Positions 55,906 through 64,000 of a stretch of DNA of 64,000 bases are shown here, piece by piece. Position 1 is the stretch's first letter, and each line of letters opens with the position of its first letter. Origin of the DNA: Streptomyces sp. NBC_00390. GTDB taxonomy: Bacteria; Actinomycetota; Actinomycetes; Streptomycetales; Streptomycetaceae. The translations under genes and the position numbers were made by a program. The DNA lies in contig NZ_CP107945.1 of NCBI RefSeq assembly GCF_036057275.1, positions 6,510,001 through 6,574,000 on the forward strand. Direction: 5' to 3'. The notes below the pieces were generated by a model. The model saw only the letters and a program-made list of their open reading frames with translations, was not told the origin of the DNA and made no database searches.

Positions 55906-56787
55906 ATGCCGAACCTGCCCGATGTCGTGCTGTGGTCGATACCCGCCTTCGTCCTGCTCACCGTCCTGGAGATGGTCAGCTACCGGCTGCATCCCGACGA
56001 GGATGCCGCCGGCTACGAGGCCAAGGACGCCGCGACCAGCATCGGCATGGGTCTCGGCAGCCTCTTCTTCGACCTCGTGTGGAAGATCCCCGTCGTCGCG
56101 CTCTACTCGGCCCTCTACGCGTTCACACCGGCCCGGGTCCCGGTCCTGTGGTGGACGGTCCTGCTGATGCTGCTCGCGCAGGACTTCTTCTACTACTGGT
56201 CGCACCGCGGCCACCACGTGATCCGGATTCTGTGGGCGTGCCATGTCGTCCACCACTCCAGCCGGAAGTTCAACCTCAGCACCGCGCTGCGCCAGCCCTG
56301 GACCGGCCTGACCTCCTGGCCGTTCTATCTGCCGCTCGTCGCCTGCGGTGTGCACCCGGCCGCGCTCGCCTTCTGTTCCTCCGTCAATCTCGTCTACCAG
56401 TTCTGGATCCACACCGAGCGCATCGACAAGCTGCCGCGACCCTTCGAGTACGTCCTCAACACGCCGTCCCACCACCGGGTGCACCACGCCTCCCAGGGCG
56501 GTTATCTGGACCGCAACTTCGGGGGCATCCTCATCCTGTGGGACCGGCTGTTCGGGTCGTTCGCGGCCGAGACCGAGCGTCCCGTGTTCGGGCTGACCAA
56601 GAACATCGAGACGTACAACCCGTTGCGCGTGGCCACGCACGAGTACGTGGCCATCGCCAGGGACGTACGGGAGGCCCGCACCCTGCGCGAGATGGCCGGG
56701 CGCGTTTTCCGCGGGCCCGGCTGGCAGCCGGCATCCCCCGCTCCGCTCACCGGCGATGCCGCACCGGCCGCCAAGGGCGCGGCATGA
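55906..56787 (+). CDS. Sterol desaturase/fatty-acid hydroxylase superfamily protein
   Basis: 293 residues, four or more TM helices. The histidine-box clusters of membrane di-iron enzymes are visible: SHRGHH, HVVHHSS and HHRVHHASQ, with HTE between. Such enzymes hydroxylate or desaturate sterols, hopanoids, carotenoids or ether lipids. The overlapping downstream lysoplasmalogenase gene (ATGA) hints at an alkylglycerol or plasmalogen-type substrate, as in alkylglycerol monooxygenase. That is inference. Confidence 0.92.
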   Translation: MPNLPDVVLWSIPAFVLLTVLEMVSYRLHPDEDAAGYEAKDAATSIGMGLGSLFFDLVWKIPVVALYSALYAFTPARVPVLWWTVLLMLLAQDFFYYWSHRGHHVIRILWACHVVHHSSRKFNLSTALRQPWTGLTSWPFYLPLVACGVHPAALAFCSSVNLVYQFWIHTERIDKLPRPFEYVLNTPSHHRVHHASQGGYLDRNFGGILILWDRLFGSFAAETERPVFGLTKNIETYNPLRVATHEYVAIARDVREARTLREMAGRVFRGPGWQPASPAPLTGDAAPAAKGAA

Positions 56788-56876
56788 CCGCCCCGGACAC
56801 AGGACCCGGCGACGCTGCCGAGGTGGCCGTCAGGCCCCCGGTCCGTTTGCCCTTCGCCGAGGGCCTTCGCCGGTGA
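56784..56876 (+). pseudogene. Displaced N-terminus of the lysoplasmalogenase gene with a 13-bp duplication
   Basis: The ATG at 56784 overlaps the preceding stop as ATGA and opens a frame of 30 codons ending at 56876. The sequence CCTTCGCCGAGGG (56851-56863) is imperfectly repeated as CCTTCGCCGGTGA (56864-56876). Removing 13 bases would join this frame to ELRAGFLLGAF and the rest of the downstream protein. So the intact gene probably ran from 56784 to 57513. Confidence 0.65.
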
Positions 56877-56907
56877 GCTGCGCGCAGGCTTCCTGCTCGG
56901 CGCCTTC

Positions 56908-57513
56908 GTGCTCGCCGCCCTGGCCGACCTCGTCAGTCTCCTTGCCGGGGCCCGGACCGGGCACCTCGTCGCCAAGCCGCTGCTCATGCCGCTGCTGGCG
57001 GCGTACGTCGCGGTGGCCGGCGGGCCGAGGCTCCTCGTCGCCGCGCTGCTCCTCGGCTGGGGCGGCGACGTGTTCCTGCTCCTCGACGCCGACTGGGCGT
57101 TCCTCGTGGGCATGGGTTCCTTCGCCGCCGGGCACGTCTGCTACCTGCTGCTGTTCGGCAGGGCCCGTACGTCACCGGCCGTGGCCGCCGGGTACGGCGC
57201 CGTGCTCGTCGGACTCGTCGTCCTCCTGTGGCCGGACCTGCCCGCCGAGCTGCGCGGCCCGGTGGCCGGGTACTCCCTCCTGCTGACGGCCATGGCCTGT
57301 CGGGCCACCGGCCTCGGCCGGCTCGCGGGGGCGGGCGGCGCGCTGTTCCTGCTGTCGGACGCCCTCATCGCCACCGGCATGGCCGGGTGGCCGCAGCTGC
57401 CCGCCCCGGATTTCTGGATCATGCTCACCTACTGCGCCGCCCAGCTGCTGCTGACCGCTGGTGCACAGCGGCGTGCCGCACAGGCGTACGGTGTGGGGCA
57501 CACACCTGTCTGA
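56908..57513 (+). CDS. Lysoplasmalogenase (YhhN family), N-terminus disrupted
   Basis: 201 residues from a GTG restart. YhhN/TMEM86 fold with about eight hydrophobic helices: LADLVSLLAGARTGHLVAKPLLMP is the family N-terminal motif, GWGGDVFLLLDADWAFLVGMGSFAAGHVCY the conserved centre, and ALFLLSDALIA a late motif. It hydrolyses the vinyl-ether bond of lysoplasmalogens. The first helix begins upstream of this GTG (AGFLLGAFV), and the natural start at 56784 is out of frame because of a 13-bp duplication. Activity is therefore doubtful. Confidence 0.75.
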   Translation: MLAALADLVSLLAGARTGHLVAKPLLMPLLAAYVAVAGGPRLLVAALLLGWGGDVFLLLDADWAFLVGMGSFAAGHVCYLLLFGRARTSPAVAAGYGAVLVGLVVLLWPDLPAELRGPVAGYSLLLTAMACRATGLGRLAGAGGALFLLSDALIATGMAGWPQLPAPDFWIMLTYCAAQLLLTAGAQRRAAQAYGVGHTPV

Positions 57514-57532
57514 CCCGGCAAGGACCTTCAGC

Positions 57533-58576
57533 ATGCGCGCCACCGTCATCCACGCCCCGCACGACATCCGCGTGGAGGAGGTGCCGGATCCCGTCGTCCA
57601 GCAACCGACCGACGCCGTGCTGCGGGTACTGCGGGCCTGTATATGCGGCAGCGACCTGTGGGCGTACCGCGGTCAGGCGGCCCGTCGACCCGGGCAGCGC
57701 ATCGGGCACGAGTTCCTCGGTGTGGTCGAGGAGGCCGGCTCCGCCGTCACCGGCTTCGGGCCCGGCGACCTGGTCGTCGCCCCGTTCGTCTGGTCCGACG
57801 GCACCTGCGACTTCTGCGCCCGGGGCCTGCAGACCTCCTGCCCCCAGGGCGGCTTCTGGGGCTCGGTCGGCTTCGACGGAGGCCAGGGCGAGGCGGTGCG
57901 CGTGCCCTTCGCCGACGGCACCCTCGTCAAGCTCCCCGCCGACGCGGTGTCCGACGACCGGCTGCTGACCGCACTGCTCGCCCTCTCCGACGTCCTCGGC
58001 ACCGGGCACCACGCCGCCGTCGGCGCGGGCGTGACCAAGGGCACCACCGTGGCGGTGGTCGGCGACGGAGCCGTCGGGCTGTGCGGCGTACTGGCCGCCA
58101 AGCGCCTGGGCGCCGAGCGGATCATCGCGCTCGGCCGCCACCAGGTGCGCACCGACATCGCCCGCACCTTCGGGGCGACCGACGTCGTGGCCGAGCGCGG
58201 CGAGGCGGCCGTCGCCGCGGTGCGCGAGCTGACCGGCGGCCAGGGGGCGCACGCCGTGATCGAGGCCGTCGGTACGGAGCAGTCGATGCGCACGGCCGTC
58301 GAGATCACCCGCGACGGCGGCACGATCGGCTACGTCGGCGTCCCGCACGGCAGCGGCACCGGCCTGGACCTCGGTGTGATGTTCGACCGGAACATCTCAC
58401 TGCGCGGCGGTGTGGCCCCGGTTCGCGCGTACATTCCGGAGCTGCTGCCCGACGTTCTCGACGGCACCATCGACCCGTCACCCGTCTTCGACCTGGCGGT
58501 CGGCCTGGAGGGTGTCCCGGACGGCTACCGGGCGATGGACGAGCGCACCGCGCTGAAGGTGCTCATCAAGCCGTGA
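57533..58576 (+). CDS. Zinc-dependent alcohol dehydrogenase (MDR family)
   Basis: 347 residues. Catalytic zinc ligands: Cys in RACICGSDLW and His-Glu in RIGHEFLGVVEE. The structural zinc lobe is GTCDFCARGLQTSC, which shows three of the usual four cysteines. The NAD(P) Rossmann motif is VVGDGAVGLCGVLAAKRLGAERI. The substrate is unknown. The gene starts 19 bp after the lysoplasmalogenase stop and may belong to the same transcript. Confidence 0.93.
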   Translation: MRATVIHAPHDIRVEEVPDPVVQQPTDAVLRVLRACICGSDLWAYRGQAARRPGQRIGHEFLGVVEEAGSAVTGFGPGDLVVAPFVWSDGTCDFCARGLQTSCPQGGFWGSVGFDGGQGEAVRVPFADGTLVKLPADAVSDDRLLTALLALSDVLGTGHHAAVGAGVTKGTTVAVVGDGAVGLCGVLAAKRLGAERIIALGRHQVRTDIARTFGATDVVAERGEAAVAAVRELTGGQGAHAVIEAVGTEQSMRTAVEITRDGGTIGYVGVPHGSGTGLDLGVMFDRNISLRGGVAPVRAYIPELLPDVLDGTIDPSPVFDLAVGLEGVPDGYRAMDERTALKVLIKP

Positions 58577-58626
58577 CCCGCCGCCGGACGTGACCGGCTG
58601 CCGGGCCCGGTCGCGCGCCCGGCATC

Positions 58627-59166
58627 TCAGGCCGAGGCGGACTCGGGGACGCGGCGCAGCATGATGACGTGCGGCAGATCGGACCACTCGTCGTGGCGCA
58701 GCGCCCAACCCTGCGTCTCGGCCACCCGCAGCACATGGCCCGCGCCCACGGCCCGGTACTTGCGCACCGGTATCTCGCAGGTGGAGACGGGCGCCGCCCG
58801 GCCGACCGGTGCCGTGGCCCTGGTGGTCAGGTCGGCCACCGCCTTGTCGGCGCGCCGCGCGTAGAAATCCGCATCCCCCTCGTGCCGCAGCTCGGGCCAG
58901 GACACGAACCAGCGCGGCCACAGCTGTACCCGGTCACCTACCTTGTCGACTGCCTTCAGGAAGCCCTTCTCGAACCCCGGGATGATCGAAAGCACTTCAC
59001 CCACCAGGCCGAATGCGAGCAGGAGCAGCGTGCCGCCCAGCACCAGCACCCAGTGCAGCGGCAACAGCACCACGGTCAGCAGGAACAGCAGCCAGAGCCG
59101 GGCCACGGAACGGACGGGCAGCGGCTCCCACGAACTCGCGTGGTATTCGGGGTGCTTGTGGTACAC
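58627..59166 (-). CDS. Hypothetical membrane protein with N-terminal helical hairpin
   Basis: 179 residues from GTG 59166 (VYHKHPEYHASSW). One long or two close hydrophobic helices cover about residues 24-66 (LWLLFLLTVVLLPLHWVLVLGG, then LLLAFGLVGEVLSIIPG). A soluble C-terminal domain includes YRAVGAGHVLRVAETQGWALRHD and ends in VIMLRRVPESASA. No known family is recognised. It converges with the alcohol dehydrogenase gene. Confidence 0.78.
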   Translation of the reverse strand: MYHKHPEYHASSWEPLPVRSVARLWLLFLLTVVLLPLHWVLVLGGTLLLLAFGLVGEVLSIIPGFEKGFLKAVDKVGDRVQLWPRWFVSWPELRHEGDADFYARRADKAVADLTTRATAPVGRAAPVSTCEIPVRKYRAVGAGHVLRVAETQGWALRHDEWSDLPHVIMLRRVPESASA

Positions 59167-59221
59167 GGGTGACTCCAGAGAAGGGTGACAAGATCCGGAG
59201 CGGCAGGCTACGCGACCGGTT

Positions 59222-60601
59222 TCAGCGCCACTCGGGCGCATCCGTCCCCCAAATCCCCGGCGGACGGTCCCAGTCGGCCGGGCCGCCGGCATACGACACG
59301 GCCGGCAGCACATGCCGCAGTCGCCCCATCGGGCTGTCCTTCTCCGTGAGCCACCGCGAGGCGTCGTACGGGTCCGACGACCGGTCCGGGGTTCTCGCCA
59401 GGCGGTCGACCAGCCATGCCCCCGTCTGGGAGAGGGCCAGTTCCACCAGCCGGGCCCCGCCCCTCTCGTGCTGCTCCGTCAGCGCGCGCAGCACACCGGC
59501 GGCCATCAGATAGCCGGTGCCGTGGTCCAGGGCCTGCGCGGGCAGCGCCCCGGGCCGGTCCTGGTCGCACTCGATCACGGCGATGCCCGAGGCCGCCTGC
59601 ATCAGACTGTCGAAGCCGCGCCGCCGCGCCCAGGGTCCGTAGCGTCCCCATGCCGACAGGCGGGCCACGACCAGACCCGGGCGGCGGGCGGCGAGTTCCT
59701 CCGGGCTCAGGCCGAACCGGTCCATCGAGCCCGGACGGTAGCCCGTCGCCACCACGTCGGCCGAGGCCAGCAGCTCCTCGAAGACGGCCCGGCCGGCCGC
59801 GCTGCCCAGGTCGAGGCGGGCCGACCGTTTCCCCACCCCCGTGTCGTTGTGGGCCTCCTGACTTTCCGGCAGACCGGACGGGTCGACCCGCAGCACGTCC
59901 GCGCCGAGCAGGGCCAGTGTGCGGGTGGCGACCGGGCCGGCGAGCACCCGGGTCAGGTCGAGCACGCGCAGCCCCGCACACGGCCGCGCCGCCGGTCCGC
60001 CCACGGCCCGCGGCGCCTGCTCGTCCCCGATCCGCTCCATGACCAGCAGCGGATGTCCGGCGGCCGCCGCTCCCTGCGGGTGCGCGGCCCACTCCTGCTC
60101 GCTGCGCACGGCAACGGCCAGTCCGCCCGCCGCGTACACCCGCTCCTCGACGGTTTGCGCCGGCAGCTGCCCGACCGCGATGGCCACGGCATCCGCGTCC
60201 GCGTCCGCCGGCAGCCCGAGCGCATCCAGCAACCGGGTCCGGTGGTGCGGGTAGTTGGCATGCGTGCGCACCCAGCCGTCGGCCGCGCGCCAGAACCGGG
60301 AGAGCGGGGCGAAGGTCGTCGGGGCCACGCCGTCGACCCGCACGAGCCGGTCGCCGAGGAAGGCGGCGGTCACCGCGCCGTCGTCGACCCGCACCGCCGG
60401 GACCGGCCCGCCGCCGCGCCGCGACGCCAGCTCGGCGGCGGCGAGGGAGCACACCGCCACGGTGGAGCGCGCCAGCTCCATGACGGGCAGCCGCGAAGGC
60501 AGCGAGCCGGTCCCTTCGTACGACACCCGCTCCAGCAGGGCGGGATCGCCGCCCACGGCGGCCCAGGCCTGGGCCGTACCGCTCGAGGATGTATGAGCCA
60601 T
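59222..60601 (-). CDS. CoA transferase family III (CaiB/BaiF) protein
   Basis: 459 residues. The class III signature region is GLRVLDLTRVLAGPVATRTLALLGADVLRVD followed by KRSARLDLGSAAGRAVFEELLASADVV. The N-terminal half is an incomplete copy of the fold (TVAVCSLAAAELASRR, VRVDDGAVTAAFLGDRL), so the protein is a tandem or extended member. Such enzymes move CoA between carboxylic acids. The substrate is unknown. Confidence 0.88.
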   Translation of the reverse strand: MAHTSSSGTAQAWAAVGGDPALLERVSYEGTGSLPSRLPVMELARSTVAVCSLAAAELASRRGGGPVPAVRVDDGAVTAAFLGDRLVRVDGVAPTTFAPLSRFWRAADGWVRTHANYPHHRTRLLDALGLPADADADAVAIAVGQLPAQTVEERVYAAGGLAVAVRSEQEWAAHPQGAAAAGHPLLVMERIGDEQAPRAVGGPAARPCAGLRVLDLTRVLAGPVATRTLALLGADVLRVDPSGLPESQEAHNDTGVGKRSARLDLGSAAGRAVFEELLASADVVATGYRPGSMDRFGLSPEELAARRPGLVVARLSAWGRYGPWARRRGFDSLMQAASGIAVIECDQDRPGALPAQALDHGTGYLMAAGVLRALTEQHERGGARLVELALSQTGAWLVDRLARTPDRSSDPYDASRWLTEKDSPMGRLRHVLPAVSYAGGPADWDRPPGIWGTDAPEWR

Positions 60602-60630
60602 ACCGCCACTATGGCACCGAGTGCCACACG

Positions 60631-60665
60631 GAAGGCCCGGCGCGGAACTCCGCGCCGGGCCCTTC
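60631..60665. terminator. GC-rich hairpin between protease and CoA transferase genes
   Basis: GAAGGCCCGGCGCGG (60631-60645) pairs with CCGCGCCGGGCCCTTC (60650-60665) with one bulged base. It lies 14 bp beyond the stop of the minus-strand protease gene. Confidence 0.75.
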
Positions 60666-60678
60666 GGACAGGCAGCTG

Positions 60679-62211
60679 TTACCGGCGAACGGCGTCCAAG
60701 GCGTCGGCGACACCCGTGCCGTAGAAGCCGTTGTTGCGCTTACCGCCCTCGCAGACCGCGTCGACGGTGCCGTCACCGTCGATGTCGTACGGGGTGGTGC
60801 ACTCGGTGTCGTCCGCCTGCGCGTACAGCAGACCCTTCACCAGCGCCGGCGGCGCGTACGGGTGGGTCGACTTGATGAGCGCGGCGACACCCGCGACATG
60901 CGGAGAGGCCATCGAGGTGCCGGCCTTGTAGCCGTACTTGCCGCCAGGCAGCGTGGACAGGATCCGGCCGTCGGTGGCCGGCGCGTCCGGCGCCTGGAAA
61001 CGCGTCGCGTCCCCGCCGGGGGCGGAGATGTCGATGACGCCCTGGCCGTAGTTGGAGTACGAGGACTTCAGGCCCTTCGCACCCAGCGCGGAGACCGTGA
61101 CGACACCCGGGATCTGGGTGGGGATGTCCAGGCAGTCGCGCGGGTTGACGACACGGGAGCCCGGGGTGGTGTCGTTCGGGCTCGAGGTGTCGGTGAGCTC
61201 GTCGGCGGCGAGGTCCATGTCCGAGTTGCCGGCCGCGGCGACGTTCACCGCGCCCTTGCGCTCCGCGTACCGCAGTGCGCGGACGTGCGCGTCGATCAGA
61301 GCCTTCTGGTCGGCGTCGTTCTTGCAGTTGAACAGCCACGGGTCCGTGTAGTAGCTGTTGTTGGTCACATCGACGCCGTGCTCGGCGGCCCACACGAAGC
61401 CGCACACGACGGCCTCGGTGTAGAAGAATCCGTCGGGCTGCGAGACCTTGATGCCGGAGACCTTCACGCCCGGCGCGACGCCGGTGACGCCGACGCCGTT
61501 CTTGGCCGCGGCTATCGTGCCCGCGACGTGCGTGCCGTGGTCGCTCTCGCCCGGGCCCGGACGCCAGGCGCCGTCCGCCGTGTTGGGCACGCCGCCCACG
61601 CAGCTGACCGACGCGTTGCGGTCGAAGTTCGGGGCGAGGTCGGGGTGGGTGTCGTCGACACCCGTGTCGATGACCGCGACGGTGACCTTCTTGCTGCCCA
61701 GCGTCTTCTCGTGGGCCTTGTCCGCCTTGATGGCGGACAGGTCCCACTGGAGGGGCTCGAGCGGGTCCTGGTCGGAGTCCGCCTCGGCCGCCGCCTTCTC
61801 GGCCTCGCCGGCGGTCAGCGGGCGTTCCGACTCGATGGCCGTGTCGGCCGAGGGCGTCAGCGGGGCGGTGCGGGTGGCACCGGCCGACTCGACACCGCGG
61901 ACCTTGCGGATCGTCTCGGCGAACGCCGGGTTCTGCGAGTGGACGACGATGACGCCTATCTGGTCGTAGGCGATCACCACCGAACCGCCGGCCTTGGCTA
62001 TCGCCTTCTTGACCGACTTGGCGGTGCCGTGGCCGCCCTTCACGTTCACGACGTACGACAGCTTCGGGCCGTCGGTCGACACTGCTGCGGGGGTCTCGTC
62101 CGTCGGAGCCGCCGAGGCGGCACCCGCGGGCAGAAATCCGAGCGAAGCAGTGAGCGCCAGACCGGCGGGCAGAGCAAGCGCGCGCCGCCGTCTGGATCCC
62201 AGATGAGCCAT
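60679..62211 (-). CDS. Secreted S8-family serine peptidase (subtilase)
   Basis: 510 residues. A signal peptide with a twin-Arg-rich start (GSRRRRALALPAGLALTASL) and AxA-like cleavage near residue 35, an inhibitor-I9-like prodomain (about 50-110), then the catalytic domain. The triad is Asp182 in VIDTGVDDTHP, His225 in DHGTHVAGT and Ser433 in GTSMASPHVAG, with Asn in AAGNSD for the oxyanion hole. Four or more cysteines suggest disulfides. It is an extracellular protease. Confidence 0.95.
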   Translation of the reverse strand: MAHLGSRRRRALALPAGLALTASLGFLPAGAASAAPTDETPAAVSTDGPKLSYVVNVKGGHGTAKSVKKAIAKAGGSVVIAYDQIGVIVVHSQNPAFAETIRKVRGVESAGATRTAPLTPSADTAIESERPLTAGEAEKAAAEADSDQDPLEPLQWDLSAIKADKAHEKTLGSKKVTVAVIDTGVDDTHPDLAPNFDRNASVSCVGGVPNTADGAWRPGPGESDHGTHVAGTIAAAKNGVGVTGVAPGVKVSGIKVSQPDGFFYTEAVVCGFVWAAEHGVDVTNNSYYTDPWLFNCKNDADQKALIDAHVRALRYAERKGAVNVAAAGNSDMDLAADELTDTSSPNDTTPGSRVVNPRDCLDIPTQIPGVVTVSALGAKGLKSSYSNYGQGVIDISAPGGDATRFQAPDAPATDGRILSTLPGGKYGYKAGTSMASPHVAGVAALIKSTHPYAPPALVKGLLYAQADDTECTTPYDIDGDGTVDAVCEGGKRNNGFYGTGVADALDAVRR

Positions 62212-62440
62212 GGGTTCTCCACATCATCCGTGAAAACCGCTCAGACACCCCTGTTGCGAATGAGCGGTACATGCCGAGCGAAACTATCGCCGATCAAGGG
62301 CCGCCATCAATGCGTTCGGAGCACAAGTTCGAGAAGAAGCGCGGAAGAACGGCCCGATGTTGAACCCGGTCGGCGCGTGCTCCGTGCCGTTGGCAGGGGG
62401 CGGAGCAACATCAATCCGCCCCCACAGAGAGGTCGTCCCC

Positions 62441-62845
62441 ATGTCCATCCCCACCGCAGCGTCGCGAGGAGACTCCGTGGCCACCGATGCACCGCCGCCG
62501 CCCAAGGGCGGCACGGACACCAGCCCCGCCCAGCCCACGACCCAGTCGTTCGTTCAGGTGCAGGAGAGTGCGGAATTCGGCGAACTGCGCCGCGCCTACC
62601 GTTCCTTCGCCTTCCCCCTGACCATTGCCTTCATTGCCTGGTACCTGCTGTTCGTCCTGCTGTCCAACTACGCGGGCGGCTTCATGGGCACCAAGCTCTT
62701 CGGCAACATCAACGTCGCGCTGGTCTTCGGACTCGCCCAGTTCGCCACCACGTTCCTCATCGCCTGGCTCTACTCGCGCCACGCCGCGACCAAGCTCGAC
62801 CCCAAGGCCGAGGCCATCAAGTCCCGTCTGGAGGCCGACGCATGA
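62441..62845 (+). CDS. DUF485 membrane protein, symporter partner
   Basis: 134 residues. A disordered N-terminus is followed by the DUF485 signature EFGELRRAYRSFAFPLTIAFIAWYLLFVLLSNYAGGFM and a second helix (VALVFGLAQFATTFLIAWLYSRHA). DUF485 proteins are cotranscribed with acetate/solute:sodium symporters. Here the next gene overlaps as ATGA. The ATG at 62441 has AGAGAGG upstream. A GTG at 62477 is an alternative start. Confidence 0.94.
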   Translation: MSIPTAASRGDSVATDAPPPPKGGTDTSPAQPTTQSFVQVQESAEFGELRRAYRSFAFPLTIAFIAWYLLFVLLSNYAGGFMGTKLFGNINVALVFGLAQFATTFLIAWLYSRHAATKLDPKAEAIKSRLEADA

Positions 62846-64000
62846 GCACCCCCCTTCAGCTGGCGGCCGCGAGTGCCACCAGCGAGCACCGGCCGCTCAT
62901 CATCACGCTGTTCGCCTGCTTCGTCGTGGCGACGCTGTTCATCACCGTCTGGGCCGGCCGGCAGACCAAGAGCGCCGCCGACTTCTACGCGGGCGGCCGC
63001 CAGTTCACGGGCTTCCAGAACGGTCTGGCGATCTCCGGCGACTACATGTCCGCCGCCTCGTTCCTCGGTATCGCCGGCGCCATCGCCCTCTTCGGCTACG
63101 ACGGCTTCCTCTACTCCATCGGCTTCCTGGTGGCCTGGCTCGTCGCCCTGCTGCTGGTCGCCGAGCCGCTGCGCAACTCCGGCCGATTCACGATGGGCGA
63201 CGTACTCGCCTACCGCATGCGCCAGCGGCCGGTCCGTACCGCTGCGGGCACCTCCACCATCGTCGTCTCGATCTTCTACCTGCTGGCGCAGATGGCGGGC
63301 GCCGGTGTGCTGGTGTCCCTGCTCCTCGGGATCACCAGCGACGCGGGGAAGATCGCGATCGTGGCTCTGGTCGGCGTACTGATGATCGTGTACGTGACCA
63401 TCGGCGGTATGAAGGGCACCACGTGGGTGCAGATGGTCAAGGCCGTCCTGCTCATCGCCGGAACCCTGCTGATCACCTTCCTGGTGATGTGGAAGTTCAA
63501 CTTCAACGTCTCCGACCTGCTCGGCAAGGCCGCCGACAACAGCGGCAAGGGCGCGGCGTTCCTGGAGCCGGGCCTGAAGTACGGCGCCACCGGCACGTCG
63601 AAACTGGACTTCATCTCCCTCGGCATCGCGCTCGTCCTCGGCACCGCGGGACTGCCCCACATCCTCATCCGCTTCTACACCGTGCCCACAGCCAAGGCCG
63701 CCCGTAAGTCCGTCATCTGGGCCATCGGCATCATCGGCTCGTTCTACCTGATGACCATCGCGCTCGGCTTCGGCGCCGCGGCCCTCGTCGGACCCGCCGA
63801 GATCACCGCGTCCAACAAGGCCGGCAACACGGCGGCACCCCTGCTCGCGCTGCACATCGGCGGCGTCGACTCGGCGGGCGGCGCGATCCTGCTCGCCGTG
63901 ATCTCGGCGGTCGCCTTCGCCACCATCCTCGCGGTGGTCGCCGGGCTCACCCTCGCCTCCTCCTCGTCGTTCGCGCACGACATCTACGCGAACGTCATCC
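62842..64000 (+). CDS. Sodium/solute symporter (acetate permease ActP-like), truncated by window edge
   Basis: 386 residues are visible; the frame is open at the right edge (full length is usually about 540). SSS-family features: TKSAADFYAGGRQFTGFQNGLAISGDYMSAASFLGIAG, TIGGMKGTTWVQMVKAVLLIAG, GTAGLPHILIRFYTVP and AVAFATILAVVAGLTLASSSSFAHDIYAN. These closely match cation/acetate symporters (ActP/MctC). With the DUF485 partner it should import acetate, pyruvate or other monocarboxylates. Confidence 0.94.
   Translation, partial: MSTPLQLAAASATSEHRPLIITLFACFVVATLFITVWAGRQTKSAADFYAGGRQFTGFQNGLAISGDYMSAASFLGIAGAIALFGYDGFLYSIGFLVAWLVALLLVAEPLRNSGRFTMGDVLAYRMRQRPVRTAAGTSTIVVSIFYLLAQMAGAGVLVSLLLGITSDAGKIAIVALVGVLMIVYVTIGGMKGTTWVQMVKAVLLIAGTLLITFLVMWKFNFNVSDLLGKAADNSGKGAAFLEPGLKYGATGTSKLDFISLGIALVLGTAGLPHILIRFYTVPTAKAARKSVIWAIGIIGSFYLMTIALGFGAAALVGPAEITASNKAGNTAAPLLALHIGGVDSAGGAILLAVISAVAFATILAVVAGLTLASSSSFAHDIYANVI

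Noticed and set aside
1..64000. CRISPR arrays, tRNA/rRNA genes, prophage or insertion sequences
   Set aside because: I found no regularly spaced repeats, no cloverleaf-like or rRNA sequence, and no transposase, integrase or phage structural gene. The only mobile-type traces are the decayed genes near 10-11 kb and the toxin island.

Overview
This window is very GC-rich, has strong third-position G/C bias, and uses GTG and TTG starts freely. It carries ectABCD, a Gbn-type nucleoid protein, an LAETG sortase substrate and a PhoP-type PHO box upstream of a Pit transporter. All of this points to a Streptomyces chromosome. From memory, gene order from the symporter at the right edge back to the ectoine genes matches the S. 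coelicolor SCO1822 to SCO1867 neighbourhood in inverted orientation, so the right two thirds is conserved core. I saw no rRNA, tRNA, CRISPR array, prophage or insertion sequence.

Left part (0-13 kb): an edge-truncated hypothetical gene, a membrane protein, a PBP2-type transpeptidase, a NarL-type two-component pair, another membrane protein, a GNAT enzyme, and an IclR regulator divergent from an aldehyde dehydrogenase/DUF1349 pair. A lipoprotein follows, then about 900 bp of decayed regulatory genes (a frameshifted HTH gene and a fragment of an RsbW-like ATP-binding protein), a DsbA/FrnE-like oxidoreductase and a class V aminotransferase.

Accessory island (13.3-17.9 kb): an alanine-rich coiled-coil protein with a C-terminal domain resembling polymorphic toxins, apparently missing its export signal. 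It is followed by a candidate immunity gene, a hairpin, the broken tail of another cassette, and a second candidate immunity gene. This is the least ordinary part of the window.

Osmolyte and cobalamin block (17.9-37.4 kb): a MarR regulator and Old Yellow Enzyme share an operator region with a perfect 11-bp inverted repeat. Then come ectABCD, an amidohydrolase and the LAETG surface protein. The cobalamin set comprises cobD, cobQ, a fused chelatase ATPase/VWA subunit, cobO, cobB, a cobE-like gene and cobC, with a ZIP transporter gene inserted on the other strand. A clear cobalamin riboswitch precedes cobD. CobN and the corrin methyltransferase genes are absent from this window. PitH2 with a small membrane partner lies upstream, behind a PHO box.

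Right part (37.4-64 kb): an aldolase, a hydrolase, a metallopeptidase split by a frameshift, and an ABC-F ATPase behind a probably leaderless 7-codon upstream ORF and hairpin. Next are gbn flanked on both sides by GATC clusters, an enoyl-CoA hydratase, and an Asp23/Gls24-AmaP envelope stress cluster. Then come an SDR/GH15 pair, SURF1, a DEDDh exonuclease, a VIT-family transporter, a sterol-desaturase-like protein with a frameshifted lysoplasmalogenase, an alcohol dehydrogenase, a CoA transferase, a secreted subtilase, and a DUF485/acetate-type symporter pair running off the right edge.
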